Position numbers and translations under genes: made by a program
The notes under the pieces: generated by a model
Databases searched by the model: none
The model's input: the letters and a program-made list of their open reading frames with translations, nothing else
Told to the model about the DNA's origin: nothing
Source of the DNA: HGM11525 sp036307445
GTDB taxonomy: Bacteria; Bacillota; Clostridia; UBA1381
Assembly (NCBI GenBank): GCA_036307445.1
Contig: JAXJXP010000033.1
Span: forward strand, 1 to 64,000
Direction of reading: 5' to 3'
Length of the DNA stretch: 64,000 nt
In this document: positions 8,437-16,058 of the stretch, one piece after another
How the letters are laid out: each line of letters opens with the position of its first letter
Position numbering within the stretch: position 1 is the stretch's first letter

Positions 8437-8465
8437 TTGTTTTTAAACCGACGGTGTGGTAGAAT
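8437..8465 (+). promoter_or_regulatory. Predicted sigma-A promoter for the cysteine-cluster gene
   Basis: TTGTTT (8437-8442), a 17 bp spacer and TAGAAT (8460-8465) lie about 50 bp before the start of the cysteine-cluster gene. Confidence 0.5.
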
Positions 8466-8513
8466 GTTGGTATTAAGTATTATTTGTCGAAATAGACTAA
8501 GGAGAAATGGATT

Positions 8514-9032
8514 ATGAATTCTGCATACCTGTATCTGCAGCTATACCGTCTGTTTGATGATATCACGCCTATGCCTGTAGATTGCGGCAGTTTGTGCGAT
8601 AAGGCGTGTTGTCAGGGCGATGACGGCGGTATGTATCTGTTTCCAGGCGAGGAGAGAGTGTATAAGCTCTTAAAGCCCGACTGGATAACTATTGAGGACT
8701 CGGATTTTACATATACCTTTGAAGGTAAGAAAAAGACGGTTAAGATTGCATTTTGCAAGGGTGAATGTGACAGGTATCAAAGACCGCTTGCGTGTAGGAT
8801 TTTTCCGCTTACACCTTATCTTAAAGACGGCAAAATTGAAGTTATTACAGACCCTCGTTCAAAGGCTGTCTGTCCTCTGGGAAAGGCACTTCAAATTTCC
8901 GATTATGACCGCAGCTTTGTAAGAAATGTTAAGAATGCATTCGTTCTTTTGTCCAAAAATACGGAGGTTTCGGCATTTTTAAAGGAATATACCGAGTATA
9001 TTGATGATATAGGCAGATTTTTTGCAAAGTAA
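8514..9032 (+). CDS. YkgJ-like cysteine cluster protein
   Basis: This 172-residue soluble protein has eight cysteines: Cys24, 28, 32 and 33 near the N-terminus, Cys81, 85 and 94 in CKGECDRYQRPLACR, and Cys120 in VCPLGKAL. The pattern resembles the YkgJ/UPF0153 zinc- or iron-binding cysteine cluster family. The role is unknown; metal binding is inferred from the cysteines. AAGGAG precedes the ATG. The VanW gene follows 5 bp later in the same operon. Confidence 0.8.
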   Translation: MNSAYLYLQLYRLFDDITPMPVDCGSLCDKACCQGDDGGMYLFPGEERVYKLLKPDWITIEDSDFTYTFEGKKKTVKIAFCKGECDRYQRPLACRIFPLTPYLKDGKIEVITDPRSKAVCPLGKALQISDYDRSFVRNVKNAFVLLSKNTEVSAFLKEYTEYIDDIGRFFAK

Positions 9033-9037
9033 AAGGG

Positions 9038-10786
9038 GTGGAGGATTTGGAAAAAAAGGGGATAAAAATCCTGATAATATCGGTATCTTGCGTGTTAGCT
9101 GTATTAATTGCAGGAGTTGTTGCTCTTAATGCAATACTACCGTCTGAGAATAAGATTGCATCGGGTGTCAGTTTGGCAGGAACGGACGTTAGTGATATGA
9201 CAGCAGAAGAAGTTGAAGAAGTCTTTGTGCAAAGCGATTATTACAAGGGAAAAAGCATCGTATTTATCGGTGAGCCTGATACAGAGGAAATATCGGGCGA
9301 ACACATAGGGCTTTCGGTAGATGCAAAAGCAAGTGCAGAAAAAGCATATAACATCTGTCGCGAGGGCAGTTGGTTTGGGAATGTTATTGCAGCAGTCAAG
9401 TTGAGATTTTCGCCTATTGATATATCGCCTGTACCTGCTGCCAATGAAATGCTTGATGAGGTTATATACAATCGAGGTGTTCGCAAAAACGGCGAATTTC
9501 AGGAGCTTGTATTAGAGGAAATGTCTGACAGGGAGATTCATATAACACCGCAGGTCGCAGGGCAAAAAAAGGATGTTTCCAAAAGCAGAGAAGAGGTTTT
9601 GCGCCAGATAGAAAACGGCAATACTGATGAAATTTTTCTTGAACTGCCTGTAAGCGAAACGGAAACTATAACAGCGGAAGAGCTGTACGAAATGATTTAC
9701 ATAGAGCCTGTCAATGCTGAGTATAAGATTGAAAACAAGCAGATGCACATAACGCCTGAGGTTGTCGGCAGAAGTGCGGATATGGCAGAAATTCAAGAAA
9801 AGATAGAGATATTAAACGGTGGCGAGAGGATAATTCTTGCAATTTCCAAGGTGTTACCGGAGATTACTGCGGAGAGTCTTAATAAAGAGCTGTTTGAGGC
9901 AGAGCTTGCAAGTTATTCGAGTAAATATTCCACATCGGCTGCTAATAGGTCATTCAATGTTTCGAGGGCGGCAGCGAGCGTGAACGGTATAATTCTGATG
10001 CCGGGCGACGTGTTCTCGTATAATGATGCAATCGGCAACCCATCGCTTGCAAACGGATATAAGGTTGCGTCTGTGTATGAAAACGGCAGACAGACGGAGG
10101 GCGTAGGCGGCGGTGTATGTCAGGTCAGCTCGACAATCTATTGTGCGGCGCTTTATGCAAACCTTGAAATTGTGGAAAGACGCAGTCATTCCCTTACGGT
10201 TGCATATGTTCCAAATGGACAGGATGCGACAGTTTCTTACGGTGTGCTGGATTTTAAATTCCGCAACAGTACCCAAAACCCAATCAAGATAGAAGCAACA
10301 GCGATGGGCGGTGTCTGCAAGGTCAGAATTTTGGGTGCAAAGCCTGCTAATGAACAGAAGGTGCAGATTGTAAATACAACTGTAGCGGTTAATAAGCCGA
10401 CAACTAACGAAACTCTTGACCCGTCGCTTCCGGAGGGAACAAGAAAGGTTACATCAAACGGAAAAACAGGATATGTGGTTGATTCTGTGCGAATTGTAAC
10501 CGAAAACGGCAAAGAGGTTAAGAGGGAACAGCTTACAAGGAGTACATATAAGTCTGTGCCGACAGAGGTTACAGTGGGAACAAAGGTGGCTGCAACACCT
10601 GTACCGACACCGGAAAATGTTCCTGCATCTACTCCTGCAGTAGCAGAACCGACGGTAACACCTGAACCTACAACTGTACCCGTGGCTGAGCCGACCGAGA
10701 AACCTACCGAGCCGATAGTAATACCGACCGAGGAGCCGGCAGAACCGGTTACAGTGGCAACAGAAGAACCAAAAGAAGAAGTATAA
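9038..10786 (+). CDS. VanW family cell-surface protein
   Basis: This 582-residue protein has an N-terminal membrane anchor (about residues 10-30). Two repeats of the putative peptidoglycan-binding type found in YoaR-like proteins follow (about 40-290). The VanW domain comes next (about 305-425), with ILMPGDVFSYNDAIG and GGGVCQVSSTIY. A G5-like domain (about 455-520) and a Pro/Thr/Glu-rich tail end it. It is probably exported and cell-wall associated. VanW domains accompany some vancomycin-resistance clusters, but this architecture is a common clostridial surface protein and implies no resistance. The start is uncertain: GTG 9038 has only AAAGGG immediately before it, and TTG 9047 has GGAGG too close. 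Confidence 0.9.
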   Translation: MEDLEKKGIKILIISVSCVLAVLIAGVVALNAILPSENKIASGVSLAGTDVSDMTAEEVEEVFVQSDYYKGKSIVFIGEPDTEEISGEHIGLSVDAKASAEKAYNICREGSWFGNVIAAVKLRFSPIDISPVPAANEMLDEVIYNRGVRKNGEFQELVLEEMSDREIHITPQVAGQKKDVSKSREEVLRQIENGNTDEIFLELPVSETETITAEELYEMIYIEPVNAEYKIENKQMHITPEVVGRSADMAEIQEKIEILNGGERIILAISKVLPEITAESLNKELFEAELASYSSKYSTSAANRSFNVSRAAASVNGIILMPGDVFSYNDAIGNPSLANGYKVASVYENGRQTEGVGGGVCQVSSTIYCAALYANLEIVERRSHSLTVAYVPNGQDATVSYGVLDFKFRNSTQNPIKIEATAMGGVCKVRILGAKPANEQKVQIVNTTVAVNKPTTNETLDPSLPEGTRKVTSNGKTGYVVDSVRIVTENGKEVKREQLTRSTYKSVPTEVTVGTKVAATPVPTPENVPASTPAVAEPTVTPEPTTVPVAEPTEKPTEPIVIPTEEPAEPVTVATEEPKEEV

Positions 10787-10794
10787 TATAGAGG

Positions 10795-10822
10795 AAGGGC
10801 GGATGTGATATCCGCCCTTTTT
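10795..10822 (+). terminator. Rho-independent terminator after the VanW gene
   Basis: A 10-bp perfect stem (10795-10804 with 10810-10819) has loop GTGAT and ends in five T residues. Confidence 0.9.
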
Positions 10823-10891
10823 GTGTGTCGGGAATCAGGTGAAGTATGGAGCTACGCGATCTCACCAATGGTTCTCATCCATCCTTGCAAA

Positions 10892-10917
10892 ACAAAAAAA
10901 CACCGCTACGGGTGTTT
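10892..10917 (-). terminator. Second terminator beyond the tRNA operon
   Basis: On the minus strand the stem AAACACC/GGTGTTT (10917-10911 with 10904-10898) is followed by TTTTT. It lies just after a duplicated tRNA-Tyr 3' end, repeating the arrangement at 11048-11074. Confidence 0.75.
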
Positions 10918-10923
10918 TATATT

Positions 10924-10943
10924 TTGGTGGGAGAGGATGGATT
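10924..10943 (-). pseudogene. tRNA-Tyr 3'-end remnant
   Basis: Twenty bases here are identical to 11080-11099, which encode the 3' acceptor strand, CCA and part of the T arm of tRNA-Tyr. The 5' part of a tRNA is absent. Similar flanking sequence (GGAGCT followed by GCGATCTCAC) occurs about 155-158 bp apart on this side, so a unit containing the tRNA 3' end and a terminator seems to have been duplicated and then decayed. The interval 10823-11047 holds no convincing protein gene. Confidence 0.6.
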
Positions 10944-11047
10944 ACGACTCGCTCCGCTCGCTGTATGCTCAGCTTAGCCAATCAAGCTCGCCTGCTCGCT
11001 TTCTTGGAGCTTTTGCGATCTCACGTCCGAATCCCTCAAAATACCAA

Positions 11048-11074
11048 CAAAAAAAACTACCTTAACGGTAGTTT
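11048..11074 (-). terminator. Terminator of the tRNA operon
   Basis: On the minus strand AAACTACC, loop GTTAA and GGTAGTTT are followed by a run of T. It begins 7 nt after the CCA end of tRNA-Tyr. Confidence 0.9.
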
Positions 11075-11080
11075 CTCTGT

Positions 11081-11165
11081 TGGTGGGAGAGGATGGATTC
11101 GAACCATCGAAGCTAGAAGCAACAGATTTACAGTCTGCCCCCTTTGGCCACTCGGGAACTCTCCC
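11081..11165 (-). tRNA. tRNA-Tyr (anticodon GTA)
   Basis: The acceptor stem GGGAGAG (11165-11159) pairs with CTCTCCC (11091-11085). The anticodon loop CTGTAAA gives anticodon GTA. A long class II variable arm and an encoded CCA end are present. It is the last gene of the Pro-Val-Thr-Tyr operon. Confidence 0.97.
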
Positions 11166-11170
11166 ATATG

Positions 11171-11194
11171 AAAAGGACAATTGCTTGTCCTTTT
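11171..11194 (-). other. Hairpin between tRNA-Thr and tRNA-Tyr
   Basis: The perfect inverted repeat AAAAGGACAA/TTGTCCTTTT has a 4-nt loop. It could be a partial terminator or a processing signal between the two tRNAs; the sequence does not decide. Confidence 0.6.
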
Positions 11195-11199
11195 ATTTG

Positions 11200-11275
11200 T
11201 GGAGCTGGTGATGGGACTCGAACCCGCGACCTGCTGATTACAAATCAGCTGCTCTACCAATTGAGCTACACCAGC
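11200..11275 (-). tRNA. tRNA-Thr (anticodon TGT)
   Basis: This 76-nt tRNA has acceptor GCTGGTG paired with CACCAGC, D-arm TAGCTCAATTGGTAGAGC, anticodon loop TTTGTAA (anticodon TGT), T-loop TTCGAGT and encoded CCA. Confidence 0.97.
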
Positions 11276-11281
11276 ATATTA

Positions 11282-11357
11282 TGGTGGGAGTTACAGGGCT
11301 CGAACCTGTGACATCCTGCTTGTAAGGCAGACGCTCTCCCAGCTGAGCTAAACTCCC
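11282..11357 (-). tRNA. tRNA-Val (anticodon TAC)
   Basis: This 76-nt tRNA has acceptor GGGAGTT paired with AACTCCC, anticodon loop CTTACAA (anticodon TAC), T-loop TTCGAGC and encoded CCA. Confidence 0.97.
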
Positions 11358-11372
11358 TCTTATAAAAAGGTT

Positions 11373-11449
11373 TGGTCGGGATGACAGGATTCGAACCTGC
11401 GGCCCTCTGGTCCCAAACCAGATGCGCTACCAAACTGCGCTACATCCCG
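11373..11449 (-). tRNA. tRNA-Pro (anticodon TGG)
   Basis: This 77-nt tRNA has acceptor CGGGATG paired with CATCCCG, anticodon loop TTTGGGA (anticodon TGG), T-loop TTCGAAT and encoded CCA. It is the first tRNA of the minus-strand operon; an AT-rich region with TATATT about 35 bp upstream may hold the promoter. I see nothing else in 11450-11613. Confidence 0.97.
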
Positions 11450-11613
11450 TCATTTTGATGGGCTTCGCTTTATGCGACTAATATATATTACCACAGTTGC
11501 AATAGTTAATCAATCGTTGATTTCGTTTGTATTTCATTATTTTAACCTAATTTTATAAAAATATTCGCCTATTTCTTCTGAATATTTAATTATTCTCTGT
11601 TTTTCTCTTATTT

Positions 11614-12513
11614 TCATATATTGTCCCTGTATTGTTTGGGGGTTTGACCGGTATATTTCTTAAAAATTGAGTAAAATGACTTCATATCGGTAAAACCGCA
11701 GGAAAGAGCAATGTCCGAAATAGTGTCATTTGTAGATGCAAGAAGCCTTAACACCTCTTTGATGCGTATTTCAGTCAGGAACTCGTGAATTGATGAGCCG
11801 GTTTCCTTTTTGAATATCTTGGAAAGATAGTTTTTGCTGAAAAACATCTTTGATGCAATTTCATCAATCTTGATTTTCATACTGTAATTATTTTCAACAT
11901 AATCAATTACTGCCCCGACTATATGCTTTTGCGAATCGGTGAGCGTGTTCTTTTCCGAGCTTTCTATCTTCCTCAGAAGCATTATGATAATTTCTGCGAT
12001 ATAGAGCCTTATAAGGTTTACATATCCTGTTTTTGAGCTTTTGTATTCGTTGCAAATCTTCTCGAAAATCGAGCCGATTTCACGGTTATTGCCTTGTATC
12101 AGGTTAAATCTTTGCTTAAAGCCTATTTCATCGGGGAAGATGGAATAAAACAGAAACGAGTTGGCAAGCAGTGAAAAATCGTCGCTTGAAAGACAGGAGC
12201 TGTCTAAAAATTCCGGCGTAAACATCAAATCGTATGCCAAAAACTCTTCATTGCAGTCGGTATCGGCGATGAATGCGTGCGCCTCGTTTGCGTTTATAAC
12301 CGAAACGTCGCCCTTTTTGACCGAGTATTCGTTATCACCTATAATATGCTTCGCACGTCCCGAAATTATATACACAATTTCAATAAATTCGTGCCTGTGC
12401 AGTACACCGACAAATTCCCTGCACTCGTTTGAAATATGGATATGTACATTATTATCCTTCTTGAAAAAGTAATCCTTTTTCAGAGTAACGATATTATCCG
12501 GCATACTGCTCAC
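11614..12513 (-). CDS. AraC-family transcriptional regulator with cupin domain
   Basis: This 299-residue regulator has an N-terminal cupin-like sensing domain (about 20-160; VLHRHEFIEIVYIISG is typical) and a C-terminal double helix-turn-helix (about 200-298) ending in GFTDMKSFYSIFKKYTGQTPKQYR, shown here only by its parts GFTDMKSFYSIFKK and TGQTPKQYR. Such proteins usually activate sugar or organic-compound catabolic genes. It is divergent from the phosphotriesterase-like gene, so that gene and the M24 peptidase are its likely targets. Two direct repeats AGGGTGTCAA in the shared promoter region are candidate binding sites. The ligand is unknown. Confidence 0.93.
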   Translation of the reverse strand: MSSMPDNIVTLKKDYFFKKDNNVHIHISNECREFVGVLHRHEFIEIVYIISGRAKHIIGDNEYSVKKGDVSVINANEAHAFIADTDCNEEFLAYDLMFTPEFLDSSCLSSDDFSLLANSFLFYSIFPDEIGFKQRFNLIQGNNREIGSIFEKICNEYKSSKTGYVNLIRLYIAEIIIMLLRKIESSEKNTLTDSQKHIVGAVIDYVENNYSMKIKIDEIASKMFFSKNYLSKIFKKETGSSIHEFLTEIRIKEVLRLLASTNDTISDIALSCGFTDMKSFYSIFKKYTGQTPKQYRDNI

Positions 12514-12526
12514 CTCACTTTAGCAC

Positions 12527-12570
12527 ATTATACTATAAAACAGTCAGGGTGTCAATTTATAGGGTGTCAA
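12527..12570 (-). promoter_or_regulatory. AraC-gene promoter with a direct-repeat operator candidate
   Basis: On the minus strand TTGACA (12555-12550), a 17 bp spacer and TATAAT (12532-12527) form a near-consensus promoter for the AraC gene. AGGGTGTCAA occurs twice on the plus strand (12546-12555 and 12561-12570), 15 bp apart; the first copy contains the -35 box. Binding there would both repress the AraC gene and reach the divergent promoter. That promoter has TATAAT at 12622-12627 but a poor -35 box, as expected if it needs an activator (inference). Confidence 0.65.
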
Positions 12571-12647
12571 ATCACTATAATCTGATTAAATTTTCCCATA
12601 GATATGGACGATGGATTTTTATATAATTAAATAAAGGAGATGATAGA

Positions 12648-13685
12648 GTGAAGGTTAAAAGTGTATGCGGTGTATTAGACCGCAAGGATTTAGGCACGGT
12701 TACAACCCACGAGCACGTTTTGCTTGACCTTACTGCGTTTTATCAGGAGCTGCCCGTCGAGGGGATAGACGACCCTGCAACGCAGAAGGTGGAAATGTGG
12801 AATTTAGGTATTTTAAGCCGTGATTGTTATGCCTTAAAGGACAATCTTCTGCTTGATAACGAAGAGGTTGCGATAGAAGAGCTTAACTATTTCAAAAGAG
12901 CAGGCGGCGATACGGTTGTTGACGCATCACTTCCGGGAATTGGAAGGGACCCTGAGGCTCTGGTCAGAATTTCAAAAGCAACAGGACTTAATATCATTAT
13001 GGGCACAGGCTTTTATGTGGGCGAAACACACCCTAAGGAATTTGACAATATGACCGACTCGGAGATTGCCGGGCTTATGATAAAGGAGCTTGACGAGGGT
13101 ATAGACGGGATTTGTGCCGGCTATATCGGCGAGATTGGTATAAGCGAGATTTTTGACGATAAGGAACGCAGAGTCTTAAGAGCGGCGGCTATTGCAAGCA
13201 ACAAGACAGGTGTGGCAATAAATGTGCATATAAATCCCTGGACTACAAACGGGATTGAGGCGGCTGATATTCTTCTTGCGGCAGGTGTTCCTGCAGAGAG
13301 AATTTGCATAAGCCATATTGATGTTGAGAACAGAGAGGATTACATATATACTCTTCTTAAAAAAGGAGTGTATGTTGAGTTTGATAACTTCGGCAAGGAG
13401 TATTATATAAGACGTGAGGTGAGAAATTCGGGCTACGGACTTTTTGTGCACGATACCGACAGAGTAACACTTCTTAAAAAGCTGATAGATGACGGCTTTA
13501 TAAACCAGATTTTGCTATCGTGCGATTTGTGCCTTAAAAATCTTATGCACAAATACGGCGGCTGGGGCTATGACCATCTTCTTAAGAATATCATTCCAAT
13601 GATGGAGGACGAGGGCATTACAGCAGAGCAGATAGCTATATTATTAAAGAAAAATCCGGCGGATTGGCTATGCGGAAAGGAGTAA
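12648..13685 (+). CDS. Phosphotriesterase-family metal-dependent hydrolase
   Basis: This 345-residue amidohydrolase-superfamily TIM barrel is related to phosphotriesterase and quorum-quenching lactonases. The metal-site motifs are HEH (His21 and His23), IGEIG with Glu in place of the carbamylated Lys, NVHIN, ISHID, and SCD near residue 283. The physiological substrate in this family is often a lactone or a sugar-derived ester; it cannot be told here. GTG start 12648 is supported by AAAGGAG 7 nt upstream. The M24 peptidase follows, and the AraC regulator is divergent, suggesting one inducible catabolic unit. Confidence 0.9.
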   Translation: MKVKSVCGVLDRKDLGTVTTHEHVLLDLTAFYQELPVEGIDDPATQKVEMWNLGILSRDCYALKDNLLLDNEEVAIEELNYFKRAGGDTVVDASLPGIGRDPEALVRISKATGLNIIMGTGFYVGETHPKEFDNMTDSEIAGLMIKELDEGIDGICAGYIGEIGISEIFDDKERRVLRAAAIASNKTGVAINVHINPWTTNGIEAADILLAAGVPAERICISHIDVENREDYIYTLLKKGVYVEFDNFGKEYYIRREVRNSGYGLFVHDTDRVTLLKKLIDDGFINQILLSCDLCLKNLMHKYGGWGYDHLLKNIIPMMEDEGITAEQIAILLKKNPADWLCGKE

Positions 13686-13789
13686 AAGTCTGAATAAATT
13701 TCCGCATCTCACCGCTATTCACAGCTTGGAGTACCATCGTACGCCGTCGCTGCTCATAGCGGCAATCTGCAAAAATTTCTTTCAGACTT
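13686..13789. repeat. 104-bp imperfect palindromic element
   Basis: The outer arms AAGTCTGAATAAATTT (13686-13701) and AAATTTCTTTCAGACTT (13773-13789) are inverted repeats. Inner arms CCGCTATTCACAGC (13712-13725) and GCTGCTCATAGCGG (13749-13762) are also complementary apart from a 3-base mismatch. It fills the gap between the phosphotriesterase-like gene and the M24 peptidase gene. It could be a small non-autonomous repeat or an RNA structure in the intercistronic region. No second copy was noticed in the window. Confidence 0.6.
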
Positions 13790-13817
13790 GATTTTGATAT
13801 CAGAGAGGAGAAAAGTA

Positions 13818-15005
13818 ATGTTAAATATACCATCAATACCCCTTGAGGAATACAAAGAAAGAGCAAAAAAGGTACAGGCGACAATGAAAAAAGAGGGCTA
13901 TGACCTCATTTTGTGCTATGGTAATGAGGCAGAGCCGCAGTTTGTGAGATATTTTTCGGCATATTGGCCGTCCTTCGAAACGGCAGGTGTGCTTATTGCC
14001 AAGGAGGGCGACCCGCTTTTGCTTATCGGTCCTGAAAGCTACACTTACGCAAAGGACCGCTCCAAGATTGATGAAATCTGCCGCCTAAAAGCATTTCGTG
14101 AATCGTCCGAGCCTGAGTATCCTGGCGAAAAACTTGATACCTTTAACACTGTTTTTAAAAAGCTTTTGGGTGATAAAAAGGTTGCACGCATTGGTGTTGC
14201 GGGGCTTCCGCTTATGACAATCGGAGTTTACGAGGCACTTGCAGAGGCGCTTAAGGTTTATGGTGATATAAAGATTGAAAAGGCAGATTATGTTGTAAAT
14301 GATATCCGTATGCACAAGACGGAAAATGAGCTTAAATGTATGAGAGCGGCTGCCGAAATAACAGCTAAGACCTTTGACTATGTTCTGCAGAATATCCGTG
14401 TCGGAATGACCGAGCAGCAGGTTGCGGGCTTAGCACTCGGCAAGATGCACGAGCTTGGTGCGGAGAGGGAGTCGTATCCTGTGTGGGTGCTTACCGGTAA
14501 GGGCTCAAATCAGGCAATAAGCCGTCCGAGAAACAAGAAAATCGAAAAGGGCGATATGACCTTTATTCAGATAGGTGCAAGGGTTGACGGCTATGCTTCG
14601 AGTATAGGCAGACCTGTTGTGTTCGGAAAAGCAACACCTGAGCAGAAGGAGCTTATCGAGGTTGGTTATAAGGCACAGGAGGCTGTTATCGGTATGCTCA
14701 AAGCAGGCATTCCTGCCTGTGAGGTTGCAAAACAGCACATCAAAAATGTAACCGAAATGGGATATGGGGACTGGCTTTTGTACGGACCTTGCCACGGCAA
14801 CGGTACAATGGAGGGCGAAGCTCCGTGGATTGAAACCAATTCCGACTATCTTTTGGAGGAAAATATGTCCTTCTGTGTCGATATTTTCTTAGGCTCTGCA
14901 AAAACCGAAACAGGTCTTCGTATGGAGGACGTTGTGGTTGTCAAGAAGGATGGAGTAGAAAATCTTACCAACTATCCGAGAAAGCTTTTTGAAATAGATT
15001 GCTGA
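13818..15005 (+). CDS. M24-family metallopeptidase (Xaa-Pro peptidase/creatinase-like)
   Basis: This 395-residue protein has an N-terminal creatinase-type domain (about 1-140) and a C-terminal pita-bread M24 domain (about 150-390). In the active-site region GPCHGNGT and the late FCVDIFLGSAKTETGLRMED are clear. The usual first Asp pair appears weakened (IQIGARVDGYASSIGRP), so it may be a creatinase- or ectoine-hydrolase-like member, not a true aminopeptidase. ATG 13818 follows GAGAGGAG by 7 nt; an upstream TTG has no ribosome binding site. A terminator follows at once. Confidence 0.85.
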   Translation: MLNIPSIPLEEYKERAKKVQATMKKEGYDLILCYGNEAEPQFVRYFSAYWPSFETAGVLIAKEGDPLLLIGPESYTYAKDRSKIDEICRLKAFRESSEPEYPGEKLDTFNTVFKKLLGDKKVARIGVAGLPLMTIGVYEALAEALKVYGDIKIEKADYVVNDIRMHKTENELKCMRAAAEITAKTFDYVLQNIRVGMTEQQVAGLALGKMHELGAERESYPVWVLTGKGSNQAISRPRNKKIEKGDMTFIQIGARVDGYASSIGRPVVFGKATPEQKELIEVGYKAQEAVIGMLKAGIPACEVAKQHIKNVTEMGYGDWLLYGPCHGNGTMEGEAPWIETNSDYLLEENMSFCVDIFLGSAKTETGLRMEDVVVVKKDGVENLTNYPRKLFEIDC

Positions 15006-15009
15006 CAGA

Positions 15010-15041
15010 AAAATCCCCGTCGATACGGGGATTTTTGCGGT
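15010..15041. terminator. Bidirectional terminator, first copy of an identical pair
   Basis: The stem AAATCCCCGT/ACGGGGATTT has loop CGAT and A/T tracts on both sides. Its 32 bases are identical to 16059-16090. It serves the M24 gene on the plus strand and the ribbon-helix-helix gene on the minus strand. Confidence 0.9.
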
Positions 15042-15064
15042 TCGTCGGGGACGCCGAACCCTAC
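15039..15064 (-). repeat. REP-like palindrome with GTAGGG lead
   Basis: Read on the minus strand, GTAGGGTTCG leads into an imperfect hairpin closing with CGAACC. A second element with the same GTAGGG lead but a different stem lies at 19791-19814. Short GTAGGG-plus-stem units look like a dispersed intergenic repeat class. Confidence 0.4.
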
Positions 15065-15073
15065 ATTTTTAGG

Positions 15074-15256
15074 TTAATTTATTTCTACGTCATCAACAGA
15101 GGATTCGAGTATAATGTTAATAAGTTCGTTTCTTGAACGATTGCTTTCTGCGGACAAATCATCAATTTTATTTAAAGTAGATTCTTTTATTCTTACAGAG
15201 ATTACCTTATATCCGTCATCGCCTTTTTTCTTTATCTTAATAACATTCTTGTTCAC
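15074..15256 (-). CDS. Ribbon-helix-helix (CopG/Arc-like) DNA-binding protein
   Basis: This 60-residue protein has a beta strand (YKVISVRIKESTL, about 16-28) followed by two helices (KIDDLSAESNRSRNELINII). It is the standard ribbon-helix-helix fold of small dimeric regulators and antitoxins. GTG start 15256 has AGGTGA about 7 nt before it. No toxin gene is adjacent on its strand, so it is either an orphan antitoxin-like regulator or a control protein for the divergent secreted protein gene. It lies inside the interval bounded by two identical terminators. Confidence 0.8.
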   Translation of the reverse strand: MNKNVIKIKKKGDDGYKVISVRIKESTLNKIDDLSAESNRSRNELINIILESSVDDVEIN

Positions 15257-15340
15257 AATACTTCACCTCATATTTAAGTATATTATATGATGATATTAAA
15301 CGATATATCATATTTGTATTCAAAATATATGATAAATATA

Positions 15341-15370
15341 TTGACAAATACAACGGTATTGTGTTATTAT
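15341..15370 (+). promoter_or_regulatory. Predicted sigma-A promoter for the secreted copper-amine-oxidase-domain protein
   Basis: TTGACA (15341-15346), an 18 bp spacer and TATTAT (15365-15370) lie 30 bp before the ATG at 15401. This also shows that an ATG at 15287 in the same frame lies upstream of transcription and is not the start. Confidence 0.8.
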
Positions 15371-15400
15371 GATAAAAAAATTAAGAAAGAGGGAATTGGT

Positions 15401-16051
15401 ATGAAAGAAAGAATTAAAGGACTTATAATGGGAATGGTTATTGGAGCAATGATTTCAACAACAACTGTTTTTGCGATGACAGGAGCTGTACAAAAATTGA
15501 TTGAATACAGCAATATGAAAATTATGATAAATGGTGAGGAAATTACACCAACCGATGCTAACGGACAATATGTAGAACCATTTGCTATTGAGGGTACTAC
15601 CTATCTTCCGGTACGCGCAGTTGCTAACGCATTAGGATTAGATGTAGGCTGGGATATGAAAACAAAAACAGTTCAATTATCCAAGAAGAAAACAGAGGAA
15701 CAATCCTCTGGAATGGTTGTATATGAGAAGAATGGTGTAAGAATATCATATAAGGATTTTTCTAAAGATGATTTTTCGTCGAAATTTAACTTTTTGGTAG
15801 AGAATAATTCTGGATATGAGATTTGTGTTCAAGCCAGAGATGAGAGCTTGAATGGATTTATGGTTAGCGGTATAATGTCTCAGGAAGTACAGCCGGGGAA
15901 AAAGGCTTATGCTACATTGACTTATTTCAATGGTACTCTTGAGCAAAACAACATAAGCTATATTGATTCTCTTGAACTATCTTTCCATATATTTGATAAT
16001 CAGAGTTGGGACACTATTGACGATTCCGACACTATCAAGATCAATCCGTAA
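15401..16051 (+). CDS. Secreted protein with copper amine oxidase N-terminal-like (stalk) domain
   Basis: This 216-residue protein has a signal peptide (about residues 1-27, with a hydrophobic core GLIMGMVIGAMISTTTVFA). A stalk domain of the copper amine oxidase N-terminal type follows (about 35-90; YLPVRAVANALGLDVGWD is diagnostic), then an unrecognised beta-rich domain to the end. The stalk domain is a common clostridial extracellular module and does not imply oxidase activity. AAGAGGG lies 7 nt before ATG 15401. The local codon use is AT-richer than that of the neighbours. Confidence 0.85.
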   Translation: MKERIKGLIMGMVIGAMISTTTVFAMTGAVQKLIEYSNMKIMINGEEITPTDANGQYVEPFAIEGTTYLPVRAVANALGLDVGWDMKTKTVQLSKKKTEEQSSGMVVYEKNGVRISYKDFSKDDFSSKFNFLVENNSGYEICVQARDESLNGFMVSGIMSQEVQPGKKAYATLTYFNGTLEQNNISYIDSLELSFHIFDNQSWDTIDDSDTIKINP

Positions 16052-16058
16052 TAATATT

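Noticed and set aside
9038..10786. Vancomycin resistance gene
   Set aside because: VanW-domain proteins with YoaR-like repeats and a G5-like domain are common surface proteins; no vanHAX-type genes are present.
10805..11260. Several short frames across the tRNA cluster
   Set aside because: They read through tRNA genes, terminators and the tRNA remnant; these are classic spurious products of tRNA DNA.
13686..13789. 5S rRNA fragment
   Set aside because: The minus strand contains CGATGGTACT, which recalls part of 5S rRNA, but the rest does not align with a 5S structure.
13636..13884. 82-codon minus-strand frame across the palindromic element
   Set aside because: It is antisense to the ends of two real genes and is explained by the inverted repeat.
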